A stretch of 64,000 bases of DNA from Shinisaurus crocodilurus (Eukaryota; Chordata; Lepidosauria; Squamata; Shinisauridae): the NCBI GenBank assembly GCA_021292165.1, contig CM037888.1, positions 26,883,041 to 26,947,040 on the forward strand. The letters are read 5' to 3'. Below the pieces are notes generated by a model. It was not told the origin of the DNA. It was given only the letters and a program-made list of their open reading frames with translations, and ran no database searches. The position numbers and the translations under genes were made by a program. Below are positions 51,686 to 61,716 of this stretch, piece by piece. Within the stretch, counting starts at the first letter, position 1, and every line of letters starts with the position of its first letter.

Positions 51686-51819
51686 GGGCGCAATCCTGCG
51701 CATGTTTAGACACAAAAAAGTCCTGCAACTCCCAGCATGCCCCAGCCAGCTGGCTGGGGAATGCTGGGAGTTGTTTAGGCAGGAGGGGGGAAAGGTCCTA
51801 CATGCATAGGATTGCACCC
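51686..51819. mobile_element. Harbinger-like MITE, family H1 (TTA duplication)
   Basis: TTA-GGGCGCAATCCTGCGCATG at the left (TTA 51683-51685) and CATGCATAGGATTGCACCC-TTA at the right (51820-51822). The core is GCAACTCCCAGCATGCCCC / GGGGAATGCTGGGAGTTG. The 3-bp TTA duplication fits PIF/Harbinger. Confidence 0.8.
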
Positions 51820-52059
51820 TTAGGCTCTTGGTCTGGGTGCTAGAAAACATACAAAATCACAGGAAAAAGTAGGGTACTTCAGTGGGTCTGTATCCCTAAA
51901 CCAGTTTATTTGGAAGCCAGCCTCACTAAATCGACAAGAAATTCCAGATCAGTGTTTTCAGGGGCAAAAGGAACCTAGGAGCTAGGACGCAAAATTACCT
52001 ATGTCCTGTGGTTTCTGCCATCCAAGTACTTGAAGATATTCATAAATCACAAACCCATT

Positions 52060-52495
52060 TATACAGCGATTACCACCGCATTCCTGAAGGGCCGTCTGCT
52101 TTCTCAGCCTTAAGACGGGCATCTGAGGCCCTGCTCACTGGCCTGGTTCACACACTGAGAACTTGTAGACTGACAGGACTCGGGGACAGGGCTTTTTCTG
52201 TGGTGGGCCCCCATCTCTGGAATATCCTCCCCCAGGGAAATAAGTATGGCTCCCTCCTTGTTGGCTTTTTGTTTTTATGATTTATGGATGCTGTAACAGT
52301 TTTAGCCGCTGTTGGTATCTTCACATTCTTGTTTTATCTGCTGCTGCAGCTATTTTTATTTGATTGTTTAATCTGATCGATTTATGTGCTATTGCTATTT
52401 TAATATGGGATTGATTTGTGAAATTTTGTTTTACCGACTATTGTCAACCACCTTGGGATGGTCATTTAGCCCAAAAGGTTCTAAAAAAAAAGTTA
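52060..52495 (+). mobile_element. L2-like LINE 3' fragment, second subfamily
   Basis: The frame encodes GDRAFSVVGPHLWNILP and continues to a T-rich 3' region with ACCACCTTGGGATGGTCATT. Relative of, but clearly different from, the copies at 28325 and 51010. Confidence 0.65.
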
Positions 52496-52557
52496 ATTAT
52501 TTCATTACAAGTCTACGCAGAAGTAAGTCCCTTTGCGTTAAGCTGGGGACTTACTTA

Positions 52558-52645
52558 CATGCTGCAATCCTACCCACACTTACCTGGGAGTAAGCCCCAT
52601 TGAGCTCAGTAGAACTTATGAGCAGACATGCATAGGATTGCACTG
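52558..52645. mobile_element. Harbinger-like MITE, family H2 (best copy, TTA duplication)
   Basis: TTA-CATGCTGCAATCCTACCC opens (TTA 52555-52557) and CATAGGATTGCACTG-TTA closes (TTA 52646-52648). The arms CTTACCTGGGAGTAAGCCCC and AGAACTTATGAGCAGACATG face each other. The TTA duplication links H2 to the Harbinger type and to H1, whose ends read much the same. Confidence 0.8.
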
Positions 52646-52648
52646 TTA

Positions 52649-53068
52649 TGAATATTGGAAGTGGGACTCGTTCATATAGAGGATATATGATTGTGATGCG
52701 TTTTTGCTTTCATCTTCTTGCATCAGGGCTTGAGACATTGTTAGACTGGCAAAAGAATATTCTCCAAACTTGGGAGAATTTTATCCTTCCTCTTCCCCCT
52801 CAGAAAAGCAAAGCAAAACAAAAACAAAAAAAAAAGATCTTGGAAGAATATTCTAAAAGTGCGTTTGACTGAAATCAAGAGAGAGGCTTCTTTTTCCAAG
52901 TAAATGAATCCAAAGGGGCACACAATTCTCCGTTCTTGTCCCTGTTATTCTCTTCTGAATTTTTAGATGGCCCGACCCAGTATAGAACTAGAAGATAATT
53001 TCGGCACTGGAACATGAACTAGTGAAGTACTTGAACCACTCATGGCATGTTTAAAAGACAACAACAAC

Positions 53069-53070
<2 letters not shown>
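52649..53070. other. Intergenic DNA, nothing recognised
   Basis: Contains an A-rich CAAAAACAAAAAAAAAAG run. No exon or RNA gene. Confidence 0.35.
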
Positions 53071-53117
<47 letters not shown>

Positions 53118-53118
53118 G
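53071..53118. repeat. (ATC)n microsatellite
   Basis: About 15 ATC units. Confidence 0.95.
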
Positions 53119-53900
53119 TGCATGGGTACAGAGTAACGTTAAGACCAATTGCTGCCCCGAAGAACTTCCAATGTAAATGGTAAAATACCTGTATTCATTT
53201 GAATGGGGCATTCAAGTTGGGGGGGGGATCAATCTCCGCTGAAAAATCTGGAAAATGCCCCCTCAAAAGACAACAACCTTTTACACCTGAGTAACTGTAG
53301 GTCCAGCGTTTTCTATAAAATAAAATAGATATGTTCTGCTTCAAAAACAACAACAAACCCCTTTTCAAGCTTGGCTTAACCTTGGTTGGAAAATGGGAGC
53401 GGGGTTTGAGAACTCTAGTTGATCCACTTCGAATAACAACTTGACTCGGAAGTCAGTTAACCCAAAGTATTTGAGCTTGAAACAGACTGAGCCCTCCCCT
53501 TTCAACCTGCAAGACTTAAACCAGTATATAATGCGAGTTTCAAACCTACGCCAATTGCAATAATATACATTCGATTTCTCCTCATCATCTATTTCTCGTT
53601 AACAACACTTCGTTCTCTGCTGTCAACCCAATCCGAATTACAGCACCGTGTCATCTGAAGGGTTGGATTGGGGAGGGGGGGGACTGCGATGTTTCATTGA
53701 AATCTCCCCCAAACCACAATGAGCCCCCCCAAAAAAAGTTTCAAATCAAAGTCTACTATGGGACTAATTAGTCTCGTTGGTGTAAATTCAGTTTAAGGTA
53801 CGTTGTGGGTGAAAATCAAAGCGGAGTAACCAGAAACCGGCTGATCCCCAAAAATATTGACAGAAGGGTTAGTTTGGGGAAAGGTCCCCCATGAAGTTTG
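53119..53900. other. Intergenic DNA without recognised repeats
   Basis: Includes ATATAATGCGAGTTTCAAAC and CCAATTGCAATAATATACAT at about 53526-53570. Unique-looking, no exon. Confidence 0.3.
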
Positions 53901-53994
53901 TAAGGCTGGCACCCTATACCCACTTACCGAGGAGTCGAGTCCCATTGAACCCAATGGGGCTTACTTCTGAGTAGACAGGGATAGGTGAAGTTGT
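53901..53994. mobile_element. Harbinger-like MITE, family H2
   Basis: CACCCTATACCCACTTACCG, CCCATTGAACCCAATGGGGC and TTACTTCTGAGTAGACAGGG, with decayed ends. Confidence 0.65.
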
Positions 53995-54350
53995 AAAGGA
54001 GTTCGGAATTGGGGTGGGTAGGTGAGGACTGCTGAAGTCCCCAAAACTTTGGCTGTAGCCCGAATTAGTAATTCAAGTTAACCTGTTGTTCAAGTTAATT
54101 TCCGGACAACTGAAAGGTGCTAAAGGAATAGAACAGTCGTCCTTCGATGCCCCCGCCCCCTACTCACCAAAACCCAACTCTTTATAAGACCCTCAGATTT
54201 CAAGGACAGCGCTCCGCACGGGCGTAAGATCGCTTCCCTTGAAATCAAGACGGCCTAAAAGACCCTAGGGGAGGGTGCCTCCAAGTCAACCTGTTAGGGG
54301 TTGTTGTTTTTTAGGGGGGAGACTGTCTTGTAACAAAAAGTCCCTTCAGA

Positions 54351-54377
54351 TATAGATAGATAGATAGATAGATAGAT
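54351..54377. repeat. (GATA)n microsatellite
   Basis: About six GATA units. Confidence 0.9.
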
Positions 54378-54438
54378 TTAAAATCCCCGATCCCTTTCCG
54401 GAATGGAAAGAAAGTTTCGAGACTCGAAAGACTCGAGC

Positions 54439-54527
54439 CGTAATCTTAGGCACAGTTACTTGGGAGTAAATCCCACTGAACTCGGTAGGACTCCTCCAGA
54501 GTAAACATGTATAGAACCGGGCTGCAC
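54439..54527. mobile_element. Harbinger-like MITE, family H2
   Basis: CGTAATCTTAGGCACAGTTA, CTTGGGAGTAAATCCCACTG and AGAGTAAACATGTATAGAAC. Confidence 0.6.
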
Positions 54528-54714
54528 ATCTCATAATAAGACAAGAGAAGCGACCCATTCAGAGATGATAACGCACTTCCGAGCCCGCCCAAACCCCCCA
54601 GTGCGGTTTCATTGTCTAAATTTCTGCGAACGGCTAGATGTACAACAACTGATTTTTTAAAAAAGATGAAAGGAACTCGTTTCACACCTTCTGTTGCCAA
54701 ATTCTGTAGAGCAC

Positions 54715-54838
54715 GGTTGGGGCCCGAAAATCTACTACTGTTAGATCTCTGGATGATTTACAGCAGATCTCCGAGTTTGGTTTGCTTTAATTTTTTTTAC
54801 GCCCAATAGTTTAACAATAGCAACTAAAATTGAAAGGG

Positions 54839-54840
<2 letters not shown>
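54715..54840. repeat. Dispersed repeat, family R3 fragment
   Basis: AGATCTCTGGATGATTTACA, GCAGATCTCCGAG and AGTTTAACAATAGCAAC match portions of 35850-36230. Confidence 0.4.

Positions 54841-54870
<30 letters not shown>
54841..54870. repeat. (GATA)n microsatellite
   Basis: Seven GATA units. Confidence 0.9.
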
Positions 54871-54871
<1 letters not shown>

Positions 54872-56033
54872 AATCTGCCATAGCTGGTCTCGTACTAATC
54901 TCATCTCTTTTAACTTCAGCGTTTCTCACCTGTAAAATATGCGCATATATTGGTTGCCTTTTATCAGATCCGTGGAGCTCTGCTACTGACTGATTTGAGA
55001 GGTTTCTGTGTGCGTGAGAATCCCTGACCTGTGTGGGTTCAGATGTAGATACTGATATACAGTGTATATTAGGTGCGGTAGGTAATTTATTTCCTTCCTC
55101 CCCCTCCCCAATCATTTGCACCCAGCTCTGATTAGTGGGACCTTGGAGTTCTAGGAATAAAACAAACTGTAGAGACCACACAAACCACAAATCCGCCCGA
55201 AGTTCTAAAACATATACAAGTTTAACAGGAATGTTTGGGAAAGAAATTTCGTGTGTGTAAGGGGGAGGGGGGGAGAAGAGAGAAAGAGTGTTATTTTCTA
55301 AACCTGCCAATTTAAATAATCCCCCCAAAGTTTAAGCTCTGCCAAGACAGCAAGTTGGGTGGGCAGCCCCAGTTCATACCTGAGTAAAGCTTTGCTGGTG
55401 TCTCCAATAAACCAGCGTTTTTTAGATGTCCTGGGCTGGCGCACTGCGACTTTCTTTGTCAAGTTTTGTTTTGATTTGTTTTTAACGGGACTTGAAATGG
55501 GATGGGATGGTCTGTCAAGGACCAGATGTCTCCTGCTCTACTCCAGCCCTCCAACCACCATGCTGGCTGGGGATGATAGAAGTTGTAGTCAACACCATTT
55601 GGAGGGCACCCGCGTGGGGAAGCCTGCCTGGGCAAATGGAGCTGCCAGCAAGAAGTTTGGAGAACTTGAAATACCACGTTCCCAAAGCGGTCAATCGAGG
55701 GGTTTGCTTGTTTTAACAGGACAACCTCCCTTTTCCTAAAACGACAAAATCCAGCTGGTTTCCGTAGCCAGCCTATCCGTGGCAGGATGATAGAGTATGG
55801 ATTTGGGGCTCTTGCTTTGAATTCGTAAATTCATTGCAGATAATTTTACATGTAAGAGTGAATGCACACACTTATTTGTGAATATTCTATTTATTCATTT
55901 CTATGCCCCACCACAGAACTGGTTTGCGAAGAGGGGTGGGAACACCTGAAGATCGAGGGAAAAAAGAGAAAGATGACATCAACCGGGCACGAAAGATCCA
56001 GCCGAAACTAATTCAGTGCGGCGCGATCCTAAC
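54871..56033. other. Intergenic DNA
   Basis: A decayed fold-back arm with GATAGAAGTTGTAGTCAAC lies at about 55545-55625. The rest has no recognised repeat. The long frame at 54741-55328 on the minus strand runs through a GATA repeat and has no domain. Confidence 0.35.
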
Positions 56034-56114
56034 AGTACAATCCTGGGCATGTTTGAGCAGGTAGTAAGCTCCACTGTTGTTCAATGGAGTAAGCATGTAC
56101 AGAATTTCAGCCTG
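56034..56114. mobile_element. Harbinger-like MITE, family H2, diverged
   Basis: GTACAATCCTGGGCATGTTT, AGTAAGCTCCACTG, CAATGGAGTAAGCATGTAC and AGAATTTCAGCC. Confidence 0.55.
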
Positions 56115-56230
56115 AGAATGCGTTACCAGTTGCCGTCAATGGGATTTGAGCTGCTGTGTTATACACACTCTTACTGCTGAGTAAATCTACCGAACTCTCT
56201 GGGGTTGTTGGTTTCTGTCGACTCAGTGCG

Positions 56231-56323
56231 CCTGCAGCCCTAGATTCGGCAGCTTTCCCTCAGATGTCAGTCCCGTTGATTTCAATGAGACTTACTCCCA
56301 AATAGGTGTGTATAGACTGGCAG
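56231..56323. mobile_element. Harbinger-like MITE, family H2, diverged
   Basis: CCTGCAGCCCTAGATTCGGC, GTCCCGTTGATTTCAATGAG and ACTTACTCCCAAATAGGTGT then GGCAGCC. Confidence 0.5.
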
Positions 56324-56616
56324 CCTTCGTATGGCAGCGGCAGAGCCCAGTCCTAGCCAAAAGTAAAACCCCTGAGAGTTAAGTCCTACTACTCAATTTA
56401 AGAGGAAGTGTTGCTGGTTGGATTGCAGCCCTAGAGATCTACTCGTTTCAAGGGGGAGAGGCTGATTCATGTACTGAACTCTCCCATTGAAATCAATAGG
56501 ATTTTTTTAAATAAATAAATAAATAAATTGGAGGGGTGTGTGACAGTGGATATTGGCCAGAATTTGCGTGTATTCTGGCAAGAAATGGTAACATATGGAA
56601 TGAATGCATGATATCT

Positions 56617-56644
56617 ATTATTATTATTATTATTATTATTATTA
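56617..56644. repeat. (ATT)n microsatellite
   Basis: About nine ATT units. Confidence 0.9.
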
Positions 56645-56649
56645 CATAT

Positions 56650-57285
56650 GGTTTAAATCTATTATAACGTTTTGTGCTGGCAGAGTGGAAGTTAGCTAGA
56701 AGTCTGATTTCAGAAGTTAAGGGATTTTTGCATACATCAATTCAGCCAGCGTCCTTCGTTCTAAAACATCAGTCCAAGTTTTCACATCCACACTTGGAAG
56801 GGTCCGAAGAGTGGATTTCCTCTCCGCTTTCAACACGTGCACAGGAGGGATCGTAAGAATAAGAATATTCTTGGAAGTGGAGGGTAGTGCCTCTAGGTCG
56901 CTGTGCCCGTATGAACTCCTGCTTGCATCCTGCGTGTTTAGGTGACCGCCTGAGTGGATGCGCGCTTGGGGTTGTGTGTGTGTTGTTCTCTGTATGCATG
57001 CATGCATGCATGCTCTTCACGTGATGGCTGCCCCCAGCAAGACACGACTGGCATGTCTGAATGGGTCAAAGTGAAAGAGAGGACACCCCACAGAAGGTGG
57101 CTTTCCTGTCACCCACCCACCCCATATGCTCCGCTTTACAGCAGAGCCTGTTCACACGCTCAGCTCGACACCAATCACGGGCAGAGAAATCAAGAGGTCG
57201 ACACGCACGTGCAAACCAAACCGTGTGTGCCCGCGTGTGTTGCAATCCACCTACCCCACCCCTTCTGCAGAATTCAGACATCTAA
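56650..57285. other. Intergenic DNA
   Basis: Includes a short GCAT run (56996-57011). No repeat family or exon supported. Confidence 0.3.
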
Positions 57286-57397
57286 AGTGCAATCCTATGG
57301 CTGCTTAGAAAGAAAAAAGTCTTACAACTCCCAGCATGCCCATGCTGGGAGTTGTAAGACTTTTTTCTGTCTAAACATGGTGATAGGACTGCATCCC
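57286..57397. mobile_element. Harbinger-like MITE, family H1 (TAA duplication)
   Basis: TAA-AGTGCAATCCTATGGCTGC and GATAGGACTGCATCCC-TAA; TAA at 57283-57285 and 57398-57400. The core is CTTACAACTCCCAGCATGCC / GGCATGCTGGGAGTTGTAAG type, a nearly perfect hairpin. Confidence 0.8.
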
Positions 57398-57479
57398 TAA
57401 GTCTAATTTAGAGCCTCCGGGCCCTGGGAGGATGGTGGGCGGGGATGTGAGTGGATGCAGTGTTGTCGCTTGATTTTAT

Positions 57480-57650
57480 TTTATTTGTAAAAAATAATAT
57501 TAACAGTCAGTCTTTTCACAAGGCGTCCCCCTGGCTATTAATATTTCACATTAGCCGCGCGTGTGGTTGGGGTGAACTTTGCCAGGCGAAATTCAATGGA
57601 GCCTTGTCAATATTGATGGGGCATTTATGAAACGAAGCCCTCGCCTCGCC
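57480..57650. promoter_or_regulatory. Candidate conserved regulatory element upstream of CpG island
   Basis: Repeat-free. ATTAACAGTCAGTCTTTTCA, CCCCTGGCTATTAATATTTC, GCCAGGCGAAATTCAATGGA and GTCAATATTGATGGGGC followed by ATTTATGAAACG. Dense TAAT/ATTTAT words directly upstream of the CpG island. Conservation is not tested, so function is inference. Confidence 0.3.
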
Positions 57651-57930
57651 GCGACGAGGAGGAGAGCCTGCAACGCCGCGGCCGACAGTGCGAGGGCCCC
57701 GGGGCGACGGAGGCCTCCTCCTTGTCTCCCTGGCACTTTATTGCCACCCGGCTCAGCCTGGGAGTACAGAGCGCGGCTTAAGTTCGCAGGTCAGGCCCCC
57801 ACGTCTAACAAGCTCCCCGCCCCCCCTCCAAGTCCTGCTCTTACATCTGCTCAGCCGACCCCCGCGGGAGTGCTTGAGGGGGGGGGGTCTCCCGCCGCTC
57901 AAAAGGACTTGCCTTCTTCTGAGAACATAC
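57545..57930. promoter_or_regulatory. CpG island
   Basis: GC-rich with many CG steps (CGCCTCGCCGCGACGAGGAG, CAACGCCGCGGCCGACAG, GGGGCGACGG), in contrast to the CpG-poor window. Not inside a recognised repeat. Could mark a promoter or enhancer. The 187-residue plus-strand frame through it (57579-58142) is proline- and alanine-rich and overlaps two other open frames, as expected in stop-poor DNA. Confidence 0.5.
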
Positions 57931-58272
57931 CCCCCGCCCCGCCCCACCCCCCCACCTCCCAAAGAAACCCTTCCACAGATCAGATCCAAAGTCCACCTAA
58001 TCTAGTTTCCAAGGGCTCTCGGGCAGATGTCTCCGTAAGACCCCAGGCAGACTGTGACTTCCACTCACACACACCGTGTTTGTCACCAGAAGCAAGCAAC
58101 TGGTGTGCGACAGGTGCACTGCCCCTGGCCGTGGAGGCTTGATTTAGGTGGCACGACCAAGAGCCGCGAGATGCATTGAATCCTTCGTTTCAGAGCCCGT
58201 TAAACCAATGGTCCTGCAGCACTGAGTTCCAGAAGTGAACGAGGCTTCTTTCCTACTGCCATTGCTTGACAA

Positions 58273-58275
<3 letters not shown>

Positions 58276-58312
<37 letters not shown>

Positions 58313-58313
58313 A
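58276..58313. repeat. (CT)n-(CA)n microsatellite
   Basis: About seven CT then twelve CA units. Confidence 0.9.
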
Positions 58314-59084
58314 CCGGGCTCCTAGGAGAAGAATAAGTCCGCTTTATCGGCGATTAAGCAAACGTGCTTGGCATCCTATAACTACGAATTAGATGCCGGG
58401 GTCTCCCCTCTAAATTTCGCGCTGGGCCGGGGCGGGAGGAGACGGACTCAGTTTGCTGCCGTGTTCTGTGGATCCAAGGTTCAGTCAATGGGAAATCAAT
58501 AAGAATTTTGAAGGTAAATTAGGTTTCAGCTCGAGGTAATGCGATATTTGATGGTATCTTTACACACACACGCTCGCACCTCTTGTAACCTTCTGTTTAC
58601 ATATTTTTCTGGTTTAAAAAATTCTAATTACCGAATCGATACGTCTGCTAGCCCCCAATGGGGAACCGCATCATCCTGGTATTAATTTCTGAAGACCACC
58701 GCAATTCCTATTTACAGAGCGGACACACACACACACACACCCAAGAAAAGGAAAGGCAGTTAGTACCTCGGATGTTACTTCTTCAGCAGGTCTTGTGAAT
58801 GTGTTGAGTAAAAGCCTCTCCACTGGAACACCTGTTTTTGTTGTTGCTTGTTTGTTTGTTTTTAAATCGTGGAGCATGTTGATTGTCAGCACCTGAGAAA
58901 TCGACTGATAGGGTCAAACAATCAATCGCATTCTCACTCAGTCCCTCAATGTTGGCCTTTGGCTTATATATGTTCAAAGGGGGGGGGGGGTAAACAAGTT
59001 CATAACGGATGGCGTCTTTCCACGGTTATTAGCCATGATCACTATAAGAAGCCTCGTGTGCAGGAACAGTGTACCTTTGACATG
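58314..59084. other. Repeat-poor DNA
   Basis: 58330-58560 (CTTTATCGGCGATTAAGCAA, AATGCGATATTTGATGGTAT) looks unique and could hold regulatory DNA. A short AC run lies at 58722-58740 and a G run at 58979. No exon supported. Confidence 0.3.
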
Positions 59085-59185
59085 CCAGTGTGCTTAGGAC
59101 TCTTTCCTTCACGTCCTGCTCCCGGGAAGCATCTGGCTGACAAACAGAATCCTAGACTAGATAGGCTACCTTGATCGGGTAGCCA
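59085..59185 (+). mobile_element. Possible CR1 3' untranslated fragment
   Basis: AGCATCTGGCTGACAAACAG then AATCCTAGACTAGATAGGCT has the order of the CR1 end ('CTGGACTAGATGGGC'). Diverged. Confidence 0.45.
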
Positions 59186-59221
59186 TACCAACCTGCCGGG
59201 TCCCTGAGGTCATCAGAGGGC

Positions 59222-59533
59222 ATGCTCCTGGTGGTTCCTCATGGACCTTTGGCCCTGTTGGAGTCCACCAGGAGAAGGGCCTTCAGTGTGTCGGCTCCAT
59301 TTCTGTGGAACTCCCTGCCTTGGAGGTCAGGCAAGCTCCGACATCGTGCTGCTTTCTGCGCTTGCTAAAGACCTCCTAGTTCCCGGAAGCCTTATCTGCT
59401 CTCCAGCCACCAATGTGATGTTACTTTGTTTTCAATATATTGTTTTTGTTTTATCAGTTTTTATCTTGTTATTGTTCTCCGCTCTGATATATATGGAATA
59501 TACTTGATATGGAGCGGTATACAAATACTGTAT

Positions 59534-59571
<38 letters not shown>
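59222..59571 (+). mobile_element. L2-like LINE 3' end with (ATC)n tail
   Basis: GCTCCTGGTGGTTCCTCATG start, a decayed 'LWNSLP' region (TGTGGAACTCCCTGCC), a T-rich part, TCCGCTCTGATATATATGG and GAGCGGTATACAAATACTG. The terminal A-rich tail is replaced by an ATC microsatellite (59536-59571). Confidence 0.75.
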
Positions 59572-59632
59572 GATCCAGCAGGGTTCTAGTCCTCGTGTAC
59601 ATATCCTCTCTCTTTGTGCATGATGTAAACTT

Positions 59633-59714
59633 AAGGTGCAGTCCTATACACACACTTACCTGGGAGTCAGTGAACTCAATGAGACTTAACTTCTTCTGAG
59701 TAGTCACCTGCAGC
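59633..59714. mobile_element. Harbinger-like MITE, family H2, cluster copy 1
   Basis: AAGGTGCAGTCCTATACACA, CACTTACCTGGGAGTCAGTG, AACTCAATGAGACTTAACTT and CACCTGCAGCC. First of four copies in 450 bases. Confidence 0.7.
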
Positions 59715-59792
59715 CTGTGCAACTTTCCCCCTACCCCCGGAAAGAAGATACAAATAAGCTGCAGTCTCTCACACACACCACCCAACCCTCAG

Positions 59793-59869
59793 AACATGTT
59801 ACTCGGGAGTAAGAACCACTAAGTTCAATGGGGCTTGCTTCTAGAGGAAGTGTGGTTAGGACCAAGGCT
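59793..59869. mobile_element. Harbinger-like MITE, family H2, cluster copy 2
   Basis: TGTTACTCGGGAGTAAGAAC, AAGTTCAATGGGGCTTGCTT and a decayed right end. Confidence 0.6.
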
Positions 59870-59891
59870 GAACAGCCCGAGTTTAGGAAGT

Positions 59892-59979
59892 AAAAAATCC
59901 TATACACGCTTACTTGGGAGTAAGCCCCATTGAACTCAGTGGGACTTACTTATGAGTAGACGTGCATAGGACTGCACTG
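59892..59979. mobile_element. Harbinger-like MITE, family H2, cluster copy 3
   Basis: AAAATCCTATACACGCTTAC, TTGGGAGTAAGCCCCATTGA, GGACTTACTTATGAGTAG and GTGCATAGGACTGCACTG then TTA. Well preserved. Confidence 0.75.
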
Positions 59980-59983
59980 TTAA

Positions 59984-60082
59984 GCTTACAATCCTATATT
60001 GCACACACTTACCTGGGAGCAAATCCCCTTGAGCTCAAGGAGATGTAACTTCTTCTGAGTAGACCCGCATGTATTGTGAGGT
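59984..60082. mobile_element. Harbinger-like MITE, family H2, cluster copy 4
   Basis: TTACAATCCTATATTGCACA, CACTTACCTGGGAGCAAATC, then TAACTTCTTCTGAGTAGACC. Starts four bases after copy 3 ends. Confidence 0.7.
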
Positions 60083-60698
60083 TAATTCACTCCTATTGTA
60101 CTTACTTTAGGGAAGCTCCTCTCGAACTGCAGGTTCCGTGTCAAGTTTCCCGGTGCATTTTAAAATGAGCTCTGTCGAGATGGAAACTGCTATTGATTTA
60201 TCCCCCTGTATGTTTGTTTACCTTTCATGCGAAAGAAGCCCAAGTCAGAATGCTTCGCCCTTCGGACCCTGGTTAAAAGAGGCTGCGTGAACTTTCTTCC
60301 CTTAACTTCGTCTGTGTTAAAAACGGATCCCCCCTTTAATAGCTCCCCTTTCTGCCCAGATCCATAACCCACTTCAGTGGCTTACAATGGTTTTGGGGAA
60401 TCTAGTTAGACGTGTCTCTAGATCCAGGGTGGAACACGCTTCATCTCTGCTGTTTTTCTGGGAGCGGTGGGTGTGTACACGTGAAATGGACCTTCTCAAA
60501 GTTGCCCTCTTGGTGGTCCACGTTTTAGAACTTCGATCCGGGTTGAGCAGACTTCCTAGGAAGGAAGAGAATTCTACTGAAGAGAGGTTTGGTTTTTAGT
60601 AGAGTGCATGTTTGGGCTGCAAGGCTTGGGGCACTGAGCGTTAACTTTGTGCTCAGCTTCGGAATCAGAACATTGCTTTGGGCAAATCACTGTTTCTT
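60083..60698. other. Intergenic DNA without recognised repeats
   Basis: 60140-60260 includes AACTGCTATTGATTTATCCC and TATGTTTGTTTACCTTTCAT, a FOX-type word, in repeat-free DNA. No exon supported. Confidence 0.3.
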
Positions 60699-60790
60699 AG
60701 GCTGCAATCGTGTTCCCACTTACCTGGGAGTAAGCCCCACTGAACTCAATGGGACTTTCTTCTGAGTCAGCTTACAAGGGATTGCCGAAC
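60699..60790. mobile_element. Harbinger-like MITE, family H2
   Basis: GGCTGCAATCGTGTTCCCAC, TTACCTGGGAGTAAGCCCCA, CTGAACTCAATGGGACTTTC and GGGATTGCCG. Confidence 0.7.
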
Positions 60791-60852
60791 TGCGGATTTG
60801 TGTGTTTATTCCTCACCGACCAAAGCGGTTTTTACATGTCTTTCATATATAG

Positions 60853-60988
60853 CAGGGGCACGCGACTTATGGGCCTCCAGATGTTTTGGCCTACAACTCC
60901 CATGATCCTTCACCATTGGCTCTGCTGGCTAGGAATAATGGGAGCTGTAGGCCGAAACATCGGGAGGGCCACAAGTTGCACACACCTG
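60853..60988. mobile_element. hAT-like fold-back MITE, second subfamily
   Basis: CAGGGGCACGCGACTTATGG to CCACAAGTTGCACACACCTG with inner arms GCCTACAACTCCCATGATCC and AATAATGGGAGCTGTAGGCC. Flanks ATATATAG and GTGTATAG match at 6 of 8 bases. Ends begin CAGG as in hAT. Confidence 0.65.
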
Positions 60989-61136
60989 GTGTATAGGTTT
61001 GTACCGTTAGGCTGGTCTACCTTGCCCGGTTGTTGTAATTATTGCGTTATTGCGAAGGACCCCAAACCCTCAAAAAGCGCCGTAGATGTTGCATGAGTTT
61101 CGCTTTCAGGGTGCCCCTCGCTTCTCTCTGTGTGCT

Positions 61137-61242
61137 GAATCCAGATTAAGCCATGCTTCGAGAAGACCCATTGGAATCCATGGGACTTGTTACTCGTGGC
61201 TTTCGATGGGTCTACTCTAAGTATGACTATGTCTGGATCTGA
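61137..61242. mobile_element. Palindromic MITE
   Basis: GAATCCAGATTAAGCCATGC at the left and GACTATGTCTGGATCTGAC at the right. GAAGACCCATTGGAATCCAT faces TTTCGATGGGTCTACTC. Confidence 0.55.
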
Positions 61243-61302
61243 CTTTTTCTCTTGATTTATTTTTAATGGCCCCCTCCTCAATTCCCTGTTTGGGGGGAAA
61301 TG

Positions 61303-61512
61303 GTGTGGTGCAGTGGTTAGAGTATTCAGGAGTTTCCGGGTCCAGATCCCTACTCAGCTCTGAAGCTGCCTGGAGGACTCGGGGCCAATCGCTACCTCTC
61401 GGCCTGACCTACCTGGCAAGATTGCTGTGAGGCTAAAATGGGAGGGGGGCACGTACGCCGCCTTGAGCTCCTGGAGAGGAAAGTCGAAACAGAAACGCAA
61501 TCAAATTAATGA
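61303..61512 (+). mobile_element. CORE-SINE, plus-strand copy
   Basis: A box TGGTGCAGTGGTTAGAGTAT (61309-61328), B-box region GGGTCCAGATCCCTACTCAG, core GGGGCCAATCGCTACCTCTC and GGCAAGATTGCTGTGAGGCT then AAAATGGGAG, and a tail ACGCCGCCTTGAGCTCCTGG, GAGAGGAAAGTCG. The head derives from a tRNA. Confidence 0.8.
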
Positions 61513-61684
61513 ATTAATTAATTAATTAGATTCCGCTTCTCCTTCTTTTCGCCTTGGCGTTGATAAGCCAGCTCTGCGTGCAAGGGCGCATTACTCGGTC
61601 TAGAACCAAGAATGCGAGTTTATTATGATTGCCTTCATTCAGATCAAGAGGCGATCGAAGGGCCTTTCGGGGTGGGGGCGGGGA

Positions 61685-61716
61685 GGAGGAGGAGGAGGAG
61701 GAGGAGGAGGAGGAGG
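61685..61716. repeat. (GGA)n microsatellite
   Basis: About ten GGA units. Nearby (CT)n at 61801-61828. Confidence 0.9.

Noticed and set aside
54741..55328. 195-residue minus-strand protein
   Set aside because: Reads through a GATA repeat (Tyr-Leu-Ser-Ile runs) and a dispersed repeat fragment. No domain.
57579..58142. 187-residue plus-strand protein
   Set aside because: Low-complexity Pro/Ala/Ser-rich frame in a CpG island, overlapped by open frames on both strands. No domain, and the start codon context and gene structure are unsupported.
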